A DNA stretch of 6,760 nucleotides from Calditrichota bacterium (GTDB lineage: Bacteria; Zhuqueibacterota; Zhuqueibacteria; Zhuqueibacterales; Geothermadaptataceae). Location: contig QQUM01000373.1 of assembly GCA_008501545.1 (NCBI GenBank), positions 1 through 6,760 of the forward strand. Direction: 5' to 3'. Under the pieces are notes generated by a model. The model was not told where the DNA came from. It did no database searches and worked only from the letters and a program-made list of their open reading frames with translations. The translations under genes were made by a program, and so were the position numbers. This document shows positions 1-6,156 of this stretch, one piece after another; position 1 is the first letter of the stretch, and each line of letters begins with the position of its first letter.

Positions 1-339
1 GTCGGCGTTATTGATGGCAAGCCAGATACTTTTCTGTGAAACAGTCCTGACGGTATATATATCACCAACTTTTTTCGGGTTTACGGTCGACACACTGGCG
101 AATTCCCCTGAAAGCTTAAGCTGGTTTTGGTTTATTGCAGTCTGTATTTTCCATTGATTTTTATCAAAGTGAAGCAGCAGGCCATCATAAGAAACTGCCC
201 AACCGGTGTTGTCTGACAACATATCCAGACGGGCAAGGTTTTGGCGGGTGGGGGAGTGGTCGAACTGCCAGGTTTGTGCGTTAAGTACCGAAAGCGACGC
301 GAAGACAACGAAAAGGATTATAAAAAGTTGTTTTTTCAT
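1..339 (-). CDS. Secreted protein with Ycf48/BNR-like repeat (partial, C-terminus outside window)
   Basis: The ATG lies at 339-337 and the frame stays open for 113 codons to the left edge, so only the N-terminus is seen. Residues 1-21 form a classic signal peptide: MKKQ, then a hydrophobic core (LFIILFVVFASLSVL), then a probable cut after NA before QT. This sends the protein out through Sec. Residues 34-64 contain 'NTGWAVSYDGLLLHF' and a closing W. That pattern (GWAVG-x-x-G-x-ilhf...W) is the hallmark of Ycf48/Hcf136-like or BNR beta-propeller repeats. A second repeat seems to begin near residue 98 ('SIWLAINNAD'), so the full protein is probably a multi-bladed propeller. In FCB bacteria such proteins often end in a T9SS sorting domain, but that end is not visible. 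No Shine-Dalgarno sequence precedes the ATG. The gene is divergent from the SIS gene. The coding call is firm; the exact role is unknown. Confidence 0.82.
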   Translation of the reverse strand, partial: MKKQLFIILFVVFASLSVLNAQTWQFDHSPTRQNLARLDMLSDNTGWAVSYDGLLLHFDKNQWKIQTAINQNQLKLSGEFASVSTVNPKKVGDIYTVRTVSQKSIWLAINNAD

Positions 340-661
340 TACTGGCGTTTGTTTAGTTAAAAAAAAGAACTATTGTGAACATTTATCCAATTCTCTTTAC
401 AAAGACAATACCGGATAACACAACGTCGAAATCATGCATCAAAACGCGTTTATTCTGAGTTTTCTTAAGCGATAAGTTAACATATAAGAAAAGCCAATGC
501 AAGAGGTGTTCCATTATCCGTATGCCGGCTGTGTTACTGTTTCGATCTGTTACTTGTCCGGAATGGAAAAAATTCATTAGATTTAGGTTGAAGCCCGTTT
601 TTATGATGACCCATTACAACAGCTTTTGATAATGGCCAAATTAAATGTGAAGGAGTCAACG
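340..661. other. Divergent intergenic region, no gene
   Basis: This stretch of about 320 bases separates two divergently read genes and should hold both promoters. I see no convincing gene. The short open frames here have no family-like features and no ribosome binding sites. A possible weak sigma-70-type promoter for the SIS gene is TTGTCC at 554-559, an 18-base spacer, then TAGATT at 578-583. It is a poor match and only suggestive. An AT-rich 8-base inverted repeat (TTTTCTTA at 460-467, TAAGAAAA at 485-492) is also present but is within what chance could give. There is no tRNA-like or riboswitch-like fold that I can recognise. Confidence 0.6.
650..655 (+). promoter_or_regulatory. Shine-Dalgarno site that sets the SIS gene start
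   Basis: AAGGAG lies six bases upstream of the ATG at 662, a near-ideal match and spacing. Upstream in-frame candidates (TTG at 626, ATG at 632) have no such site. The family N-terminus, with an 'EILEQP' motif near residue 7, also fits the 662 start. Confidence 0.85.
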
Positions 662-1714
662 ATGACGAAGTTTCTTCAAGAAATACTGGAGCAACCCATA
701 ACTTTGCGCAATACACTAGATTTTTATACAAGCGGGGAAGGCGAAGACAAATTGCGAAGGGCTCTTGATCTTTTTCAATCGAATCAGGATACGAACATCA
801 TTTTGACAGGAATGGGCAGCTCGTATTTTGCACCGTATGCTGTATCCTGTTTTCTGAGTAAGTTTGGAATTAACGCACCAGTTTATAACGCCAGTGAATT
901 ACTCCACTACCAAACATCACTTCTGAAAAAGAACACTCTGCTCGTTTTAATTTCGCAATCGGGTGAGAGCTATGAAATTGTCCAGCTCCTTGATGCCATA
1001 CCGGATGGATGCAAAACCATTGCTATAACAAATGAAATTTCAAGTACTCTTGGAAGTGGATCCGATCTCGTATTGCCATGCAAAGCCGGGAAGGAAGAAA
1101 TGACGTCCACCAAGACGTTTGTTGCAACCATTCTTGTGGCTCTTATTCTTGGCTGGCATTTGGTCGATGCCTTTCATCAAACAAAAGTGGATCAACTACG
1201 GAAAATGATAAATGATTTTGAAATATTTCTCAGTTCATCATCACAATGGATTGATGCAACAATGACGTTTCTGGATACATTTAAATTCATTGAATTCATT
1301 GGTCGCGGTCCTGCATTCCCGGCAGCGCAGCAAAGTGCACTCATGGTGAAGGAAGTTAATCGTATGGCTTCGGAGAGTTTGCTGGGCGGGGAATTTCGGC
1401 ATGGACCGATTGAAATGGTACGGGACGGATTTATTTGTGTCGTTTTTGCGCCTGTTGGAAAGACCCACCCGCAAAGCCAGGCGATAACCGGAGATATTAT
1501 AAAATTCGGTGGGAAAGTGCTGCAGATAACAGACTCAATCGAACGATATAATGATCCGAACGTGCATACGATTAAATTACCCGGAATCGATGAATTTCTT
1601 TTTTCTATACCCGCGATTGTGCCAATCCAGCTTATCGTAAACGCGTTGGCTGTAAAAAATAACATCGATCCCGGACATTTTGTTCATGGCGCAAAGGTGA
1701 CAAAAATTGAATAA
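662..1714 (+). CDS. Double-SIS sugar-phosphate isomerase/deaminase, GlmS isomerase-domain-like
   Basis: This 350-residue protein has two SIS (sugar isomerase) domains, roughly residues 36-170 and 200-340. It corresponds to the C-terminal isomerase half of GlmS without the glutaminase half. Visible motifs are 'EILEQP' (7-12), 'GMGSSY' (50-55), the phosphate-binding 'SQSGES' (98-103), 'AGKEEMTSTKTF' (142-153) and 'GGEFRHGPIEM' (242-252). The three catalytic residues of E. coli GlmS isomerase (Glu488, His504 and the Schiff-base Lys603) align with Glu231 (VKE), His247 (RHGP) and Lys345 (GAKVTKIE). The enzyme is therefore probably an active cytoplasmic aldose/ketose amino-sugar phosphate enzyme. 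Candidates are glucosamine-6-phosphate deaminase type II (NagB-II), AgaS-like or FrlB-like deglycase. Lacking a glutaminase domain, it should not make GlcN6P from glutamine. The GlmS 'DQPRNLAK' loop is replaced by 'DPGHFVHGAK', so the substrate may differ. It is monocistronic: a terminator follows and no sugar gene is adjacent. The start was chosen by the AAGGAG site. Confidence 0.92.
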   Translation: MTKFLQEILEQPITLRNTLDFYTSGEGEDKLRRALDLFQSNQDTNIILTGMGSSYFAPYAVSCFLSKFGINAPVYNASELLHYQTSLLKKNTLLVLISQSGESYEIVQLLDAIPDGCKTIAITNEISSTLGSGSDLVLPCKAGKEEMTSTKTFVATILVALILGWHLVDAFHQTKVDQLRKMINDFEIFLSSSSQWIDATMTFLDTFKFIEFIGRGPAFPAAQQSALMVKEVNRMASESLLGGEFRHGPIEMVRDGFICVVFAPVGKTHPQSQAITGDIIKFGGKVLQITDSIERYNDPNVHTIKLPGIDEFLFSIPAIVPIQLIVNALAVKNNIDPGHFVHGAKVTKIE

Positions 1715-1723
1715 TCCATTAAA

Positions 1724-1752
1724 AGAGAGTGCAGCACGCACTCTCTCATTTT
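1724..1752. terminator. Bidirectional intrinsic terminator
   Basis: AGAGAGTGC (1724-1732) pairs perfectly with GCACTCTCT (1738-1746) around a 5-base loop. A short T run (1749-1752) follows on the plus strand and an A run (1721-1724) precedes it, giving a T run on the minus strand. It sits ten bases after the SIS stop and between convergent genes, so it can end transcription from both sides. Confidence 0.8.
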
Positions 1753-1769
1753 GGATTTCAAATTGTATA

Positions 1770-2111
1770 CTATTTCATCAACATGAGCTTGCGCCGGGCG
1801 GTAAATTCGCCTGCACGCAGGAAGTAGAAATAGACGCCGGTTGACACAAGCTGGCCGGTGTCATCACGGGCGTCCCATGTTGCCTCGTAGGTTCCAGGGG
1901 CATGTGTGTGTGAAACAAGGGTACGTACCCGTTGGCCCATCATGTTGTAAATCTCCAGCTTGACCGAAACAGTGTGGGGCAAGGCGAAGCGTATCCTTGT
2001 TTCCGGATTAAACCGATTGATGGTGACGACAACAGTATCTTTTCCAGTTTGGTTACCTACAATTTTACTTCCATAGCGTGTTGTTGGAAATTTTAACAAG
2101 CGTATCACCAT
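1770..2111 (-). CDS. Orphan T9SS type A-like C-terminal sorting domain, probable gene remnant
   Basis: This 113-residue frame is almost entirely a C-terminal sorting (FlgD-Ig-like) domain. Residues 34 to the end follow the family pattern: 'FNPETRIRFALP', then 'VKLEIYNMMGQRVRTLV', 'GTYEATWDARDDTGQLVSTG', 'VYFYFLRAGEF' and a basic end 'ARRKLMLMK'. In intact proteins this domain sits at the end of a large secreted protein, where T9SS recognises and removes it. Here there is no signal peptide and no passenger. The usual 'YPNPFNP' entry motif reads 'TINRFNP', which suggests decay. The frame opens only seven codons above the ATG and overlaps the last 47 bases of the upstream nuclease gene in the +1 frame. 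It is more GC-rich (about 55-57% in sampled lines) than that gene. It is most likely the tail of a gene whose front was lost when the neighbour arrived. A frameshifted extension of the neighbour is the alternative. Domain call firm; functional status doubtful. Confidence 0.7.
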   Translation of the reverse strand: MVIRLLKFPTTRYGSKIVGNQTGKDTVVVTINRFNPETRIRFALPHTVSVKLEIYNMMGQRVRTLVSHTHAPGTYEATWDARDDTGQLVSTGVYFYFLRAGEFTARRKLMLMK

Positions 2112-5100
2112 CAGGATTTTTTTCGTTCTTTAGCTGTTCAATGATACCTTCGCCAACACCATGCACTTTTGTTAGATCGGAAAATTTTAGATATGGCCCG
2201 CCATTCATAATTCTCTCAGCAAGGATATCACCGATATAGGTGATTTTTTTCAGTCCTTCTTTTGTGTTATCGTCTTTGCCGTTAATGCCAAGCTGGAAGA
2301 GATGCTTTTTAGGACTATCCAGTGGTGTATCTTCAGGCAATTTGTGCGGAAGTGTTATACTCACGAGCGATTTCTTTTCAATCCAGTTATCGGGTTTGCG
2401 CCTGTCTGCCTTTTTATCACGTACATCCATAAATTTTGCGTTCATGGTTATTGCACTGGGGAGATACTGCTCTTCCGGCAAATTTTTAAATGTACGAGAA
2501 CTCGGGTGTTCACCGAAATGAGCATCGACTGAATAGGAGACTACTTTGTTCTCCTCCAGGACTGCAGTTTTCACTTTTGATTCATATCGCAGCATCTCCG
2601 GATTATTCAGTGTTCGCGTAATCGGAACAAGGTTTTCCTTTTTCGCACCACTGCCATGCAGATTATGGTTAAGAAGATGACCCTGCACGTAGGCGTTTTT
2701 GCGTTCTCTGACTTTTTGCCACAAGTTGGATTCACCGCTGGTTTGTGGTTCACTGCCACTATTTCCTCCGGCGTTGATGCTGAGCGGTTTCGCAACCATT
2801 TTCATTCCAAAATAATCGCCCAACACGGATTTTGTCTCCGGAAAATTTACCAGGGTCGGTGGAACGCTTTCTTTGCCGCGGAAAGCATCATTTTCCAACG
2901 CTGCAGCAATCTTGTTAAAATGCTGCTGAATTTTTTTGCCGGTTTCCTGGCTCATCGAACTTGTTTTTGTGGTTTTCCCGGATTTCTTATCCGTTTTTGT
3001 TTTTAAACTGTCGATTGCAGACGCGTTGGTTTTGATAATTTTTATCTGTAGAACCGCCTTGGATTCCTTATAATTCTCTTCCAGATTTTTTATCTTATCC
3101 TGCAATAATACCGGATTCGGGTTGATGATCAGATAAGCCTTTGCACCTTCTCCTTTAAATCGTAGTGTATGGCTTTCCCCTTTTTCGTCTTTGAATTTCT
3201 TCCTTGCATTCCACCATGAAACGATCTTTTCTTTCACTTCAATCAGTTTTTTCTTGCCTTTGGAAATGCCACGAAAGACTTTGTAAACGATCGGTTTTAA
3301 CTTCTTTAATATCCAGTCAATTCCCCGAATAATAGGTTTGCGCATTCTTTTAATCATGCGCTCAACCTTTTCTTTTAGACTTCTCAAACCAAAAAATCCA
3401 ACTAAAAAGTCGAGGGCAATGGTGATAAATTTTCTCAGTGCAGCATTAAGGTGCTTCACAATCCCCGGGATGTTGCCGTTCACGGCCATTTCTACAGAAT
3501 CAACGAATGATTCGATCAGATCAAGTATTTTGTCACGTGCTTCAACGATAAATTGGAGAAAGCGTATCACTTTTTCGGCGATTGCTAAAAAACCGCCACC
3601 GGGAACGAGCAGCTTGGCGATCTCAAAAATTATCTTTTTAATAGCAGCATAAAGTACATTTTCCTTAATCATTTTCAGTGTTTCGTTCAGTATATTTCCC
3701 AACGAATCTTTGATGTAGTTCCACAATCCTGCAATCCCGTCTTTTTGTACGACGTTGAAAATCTCAAGTGCTTCATCAAAAAACTCTTCACCTTTTCGAA
3801 ATACGTTTGCAATTTTTTTGTTATAGATGACGTCCATTCTTTTCCAAATTGTTTCTGTTGTGAGCCCCAGTAATTGTGTAAAGAGAAAGAAAATCGATTT
3901 AGGATTCCAATCCTTTGGTAATTGAACAAGCATGCCGCTTTTTCCGCGTAACCAGTCAAAAAATGCCGTGCCCAAATTTTCTTCAATATTGGCAACAAAC
4001 GTTTTAAATCCCATTCCAATCCCATCAACCAGATTATTAAAAAAGTAGCGTGGACTTGAAATGATATCATCCACCAGGTGGACTAATCTTCCCAGCAATT
4101 CAATAATTCTTTTGGCGAAGTTGATAATTGCTTCCACAACAGCTTTTACTTTATTCCATGCTTTCTCAAACCAACTGGTGAGCACATCTTTTTTGATCGT
4201 ATCAAATGTCGATTTTAACTTTCCAACACCTTTTTTATAGCTGCGTGACATGTCTGAGATGATCTCACGTTTGCGATCTTCAACAGAATCTCCCAGAAGA
4301 CCAAATTGTGTCTTAATTCCTTCAAAAGCAGCTCCAAGTTCCTCTTGCTCTTTTTCGCTGAGCGAGCTGTAAACTTTATCGAGTTCCTTCAGTTTCTCTT
4401 TGATTATTGTTTTAGCCTTATTTAAAACACCGACGACTTCTTTTGCAATTAATCTGGCGCCCTCATATACATCGCTCACGAATTTTGCTTTTGCTTTTTT
4501 AAAAAGCGCAAGAGAATCTCGATCCTGAATTGTTTTGACTGCTTTCTGGTACAAGAACATATCTCCACCCATTTTAGACACTCCGCCAAAACCTTTTGCG
4601 ATCCAGCCCAGGGCTTCAGACTCTTTGGAGATTTGCTCAACTTCAGTATCTATTTTATTATATTTTTTGGCCAATAGCGCATTGTATTCGGCTTGCACAG
4701 CGTCGCTTCTTTTATCGATCCAGTCACTGTAGTCAAATATGCCTGGCGTGTAAATATATTCAAGGTCCTGGTGCACCCAGTCTCGAAAATATTTTTCAGC
4801 ATCGCTTAATACTGTATCAAACTTTTCTTCTATATTGTTTAACTTATCTAATTCAGCTTCCACATCTTCTTTTGCACTTAAATAGACCTTTTGCAGCTCG
4901 ATATGACTTTTACTTTTCTCTTTTTCGATGGAGTCTTTGTGGGTTTTTTGTTTGCCAAAAACTGATTCAAGGCTGTTACCGCGAGATTTGTTAAAACGGC
5001 CCAGACCTGTGCTGACGATGGCATTTATTTGGGCTTTTGAATTATTAATTTCCTGCTGTTCTTGCTCGCGGTACCGTGGATTGACCTTTTGAATTTCATC

Positions 5101-6024
5101 CTGTGCTTTTCTTTTTGCTTTACCCGCTTCATCAAATTCTTTTTCTCCTGAGTATTCGAATGTGAGCATCCTGTCTTCAATATTGACCGATTGTCCATTA
5201 ATGTTGTGACCTTTAAGCGCATCATCCAAAGATTTACTTTTGTCATCAAGTGAAATTTCGCTATCTGTTTTGGGCTTTGGTACGGCAGGGGAGGTGTTTC
5301 TGATAATTTGTCTGTTGCCGGCGGGATCAACTTTTAATTCAGTCGATGGGCGATTTATATCTTCTTGAATTCTTGAAGTATTTTTCTCAAGTTTTTCCTG
5401 TAATGGTTTTCGAAAAGAGAGTGTGTGCTCTGCAAGTCCAAGTGTTGCAGTGGTCTTTTGAATGCCAAATGCGGTGAGTGCCTGGACACTGTTATTTTGA
5501 TTTTTCGTATCCGGTAGTGATTTGGCTACTTTCTGTGTCGATTCACGAAATTTCGCCATAAAATCGTCTACTGTATATTCGGTTTTCACCGATTCCATTT
5601 CCTGCAAATGCTGTTTGGAATCCTGTTCTTCCTTTAATTGATCTGCTGGTAATGTAGCAGCTTGCTCTACTTCATCCTGCTTTACTTCCGGTTTTTTGGG
5701 CGGGACCTTGTCAATTTTTGCTTTTCTGCCTACCTGCTTAATGACATGCACAAAACCTGCATCTTCGGCTGGATCCGTCGGTGCTTTCTTTTGTGTTTCT
5801 TGATCAGGTGAGCCTGTTTCGTTGTCTTTTGTTCCTTTTTTTTGGGATGGTGGTTTTTTAGCCTGTTTTTCTCTTTTACCCGGGGTTTCTGCAGTTGTTT
5901 TTGGGAAAATGTTTAAACCAATTTCAGGTGGTGCAAGTGATTTACCGTTGGGGCGGTCAGTGTTGTTTGCCCGACTTGCATTACCATTCGCAGTTTTTCT
6001 TTGAACAGGTTGGGATTTTATCAT
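2065..6024 (-). CDS. Giant eCIS-type cargo toxin with C-terminal non-specific nuclease and helix-hairpin-helix module
   Basis: The protein has 1319 residues from the ATG at 6024. An in-frame TTG at 6075 or ATG at 6072 would add 16-17 residues. I prefer 6024 because 'MIKSQPVQRK' looks like the start of eCIS-associated proteins and the upstream residues do not; no strong ribosome site decides it. Order of parts: residues 1-150, disordered and rich in Lys, Pro, Gln and Glu; about 310-640, long charged helices likely to coil; 640-920, amphipathic and hydrophobic helices including 'LLVPGGG' near 805, as in DUF4157-type polymorphic proteins; about 935-985, the 'GESHTL' linker that often precedes the variable end; about 1100-1228, a DNA/RNA non-specific endonuclease; about 1240-1315, helix-hairpin-helix repeats. 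No signal peptide and no HExxH peptidase motif are seen. An AAA+ ATPase of eCIS type lies just upstream on the same strand. I infer a payload carried by a contractile injection system that degrades nucleic acid in the target. A tape-measure or other structural role is a weaker alternative. No immunity gene is adjacent. Confidence 0.8.
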   Translation of the reverse strand: MIKSQPVQRKTANGNASRANNTDRPNGKSLAPPEIGLNIFPKTTAETPGKREKQAKKPPSQKKGTKDNETGSPDQETQKKAPTDPAEDAGFVHVIKQVGRKAKIDKVPPKKPEVKQDEVEQAATLPADQLKEEQDSKQHLQEMESVKTEYTVDDFMAKFRESTQKVAKSLPDTKNQNNSVQALTAFGIQKTTATLGLAEHTLSFRKPLQEKLEKNTSRIQEDINRPSTELKVDPAGNRQIIRNTSPAVPKPKTDSEISLDDKSKSLDDALKGHNINGQSVNIEDRMLTFEYSGEKEFDEAGKAKRKAQDEIQKVNPRYREQEQQEINNSKAQINAIVSTGLGRFNKSRGNSLESVFGKQKTHKDSIEKEKSKSHIELQKVYLSAKEDVEAELDKLNNIEEKFDTVLSDAEKYFRDWVHQDLEYIYTPGIFDYSDWIDKRSDAVQAEYNALLAKKYNKIDTEVEQISKESEALGWIAKGFGGVSKMGGDMFLYQKAVKTIQDRDSLALFKKAKAKFVSDVYEGARLIAKEVVGVLNKAKTIIKEKLKELDKVYSSLSEKEQEELGAAFEGIKTQFGLLGDSVEDRKREIISDMSRSYKKGVGKLKSTFDTIKKDVLTSWFEKAWNKVKAVVEAIINFAKRIIELLGRLVHLVDDIISSPRYFFNNLVDGIGMGFKTFVANIEENLGTAFFDWLRGKSGMLVQLPKDWNPKSIFFLFTQLLGLTTETIWKRMDVIYNKKIANVFRKGEEFFDEALEIFNVVQKDGIAGLWNYIKDSLGNILNETLKMIKENVLYAAIKKIIFEIAKLLVPGGGFLAIAEKVIRFLQFIVEARDKILDLIESFVDSVEMAVNGNIPGIVKHLNAALRKFITIALDFLVGFFGLRSLKEKVERMIKRMRKPIIRGIDWILKKLKPIVYKVFRGISKGKKKLIEVKEKIVSWWNARKKFKDEKGESHTLRFKGEGAKAYLIINPNPVLLQDKIKNLEENYKESKAVLQIKIIKTNASAIDSLKTKTDKKSGKTTKTSSMSQETGKKIQQHFNKIAAALENDAFRGKESVPPTLVNFPETKSVLGDYFGMKMVAKPLSINAGGNSGSEPQTSGESNLWQKVRERKNAYVQGHLLNHNLHGSGAKKENLVPITRTLNNPEMLRYESKVKTAVLEENKVVSYSVDAHFGEHPSSRTFKNLPEEQYLPSAITMNAKFMDVRDKKADRRKPDNWIEKKSLVSITLPHKLPEDTPLDSPKKHLFQLGINGKDDNTKEGLKKITYIGDILAERIMNGGPYLKFSDLTKVHGVGEGIIEQLKNEKNPDGDTLVKISNNTLWK
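2080..2304 (-). other. Domain: ComEA-like helix-hairpin-helix DNA-binding module
   Basis: Residues about 1241-1315 read 'QLGINGKDDNTKEGLKKI', 'YIGDILAERIMNGGPYLKF' and 'SDLTKVHGVGEGIIEQLK'. This is the tandem hairpin pattern of ComEA (IN.A...eL..lpGIG...A..Ii..R....F....dL..V.GIG...le.l). The second hairpin (VHGVGEG) is well kept; the first has 'YIGD' in place of PGIG. HhH motifs bind the DNA backbone without sequence preference, so this module may hold the nuclease on DNA. Confidence 0.75.
2341..2730 (-). other. Domain: DNA/RNA non-specific endonuclease (His-metal finger) warhead
   Basis: Residues about 1099-1228 include 'YVQGHLLNHNLHGSG', 'ENLVPITRTLNN' and 'MLRYESKV'. In Serratia nuclease and the Endonuclease_NS families the key residues are the His of the (D)RGH motif (His89), a metal-binding Asn (Asn119) and a Glu eight residues on (Glu127). 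Here His1116, Asn1140 and Glu1148 fit, including the exact 8-residue Asn-Glu spacing. The Arg before GH is Gln here. It should cut DNA and/or RNA with a divalent metal, presumably after delivery into a target cell. Confidence 0.75.
3271..3678 (-). other. Domain: hydrophobic helical segment typical of eCIS/DUF4157-associated proteins
   Basis: Residues about 783-918 of the 1319-residue protein run from 'ENVLYAAIKKIIFEIAKLL' through 'VPGGGFLAIAEKVIRFLQF' and 'NGNIPGIVKHLNAALRKF' to 'KPIIRGIDWILKKLK'. From memory, the same succession (VPGGG, a helix with FV/FI aromatic pairs, G-x-I-x-x-x-x-x-x-x-E/NxAL, a phobic LxxFLxxLxGL helix, then KxxKPIxxxIDWIxxK) recurs in large toxins that carry DUF4157 or sit by contractile injection genes. 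The segment contains no charge-free transmembrane span of 20 residues. Its role is unknown; it may help packing in the tube or membrane passage. Confidence 0.65.
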
Positions 6025-6098
6025 TATTTTAGTTCCAAAATTCCAAACATTGTGTGTAAAAGGGAAAAACATCAATATTGATATTCATGGATCGTAGC

Positions 6099-6132
6099 AG
6101 ATGTGCCAATTAACGAAGTGCCAGGCACATCT
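6099..6132. repeat. 9-base inverted repeat between ATPase and toxin genes
   Basis: AGATGTGCC (6099-6107) and GGCACATCT (6124-6132) are perfect inverted copies separated by 16 bases. It could form a hairpin in the transcript or serve as a protein-binding site. No T run follows on the minus strand, so it is not a standard terminator. It lies in the only gap between the two genes. Confidence 0.5.
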
Positions 6133-6143
6133 TAACTAGTTAA
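6132..6143. promoter_or_regulatory. 12-base perfect palindrome, possible operator
   Basis: TTAACTAGTTAA is a perfect palindrome 13 bases past the ATPase stop and directly abutting the 9-base inverted repeat. Its position, about 110 bases upstream of the toxin ATG, suits a regulator-binding site. The role is a guess from symmetry only. Confidence 0.3.
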
Positions 6144-6156
6144 TGAATAGGTCAGT

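Noticed and set aside
460..492. AT-rich inverted repeat TTTTCTTA/TAAGAAAA as an operator or terminator
   Set aside because: Eight A/T-rich pairs across a 17-base loop are easily expected by chance and no T run follows.
383..577. 64-codon minus-strand frame in the divergent intergenic region
   Set aside because: No ribosome site and no recognisable motif were seen, and it covers the region expected to hold the promoters.
626..661. Upstream TTG/ATG starts for the SIS gene, adding 10-12 residues
   Set aside because: Neither has a Shine-Dalgarno sequence, whereas AAGGAG stands six bases before the ATG at 662 and the family N-terminus begins there.
1192..1665. 157-codon open frame on the minus strand
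   Set aside because: It lies wholly antisense to the SIS gene, whose motifs and catalytic residues are intact. Its translation shows no family features and it is a reading-frame shadow.
2065..6024. Tape-measure protein interpretation of the giant ORF
   Set aside because: The long helical middle could suggest it, but the nuclease motif, HhH module and 'GESHTL' linker fit a cargo toxin better.
6000..6060. Bacteroidetes-type promoter (TTTG/TAnnTTTG) just before the toxin ATG
   Set aside because: GAATTTTG upstream of 6024 matches the -7 box at seven of eight bases, but no -33 box is correctly spaced and it sits too near the start codon.
6099..6132. Inverted repeat as an intrinsic terminator of the ATPase gene
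   Set aside because: The minus-strand sequence after the stem has no T run and the loop is long, so I list it only as a repeat.
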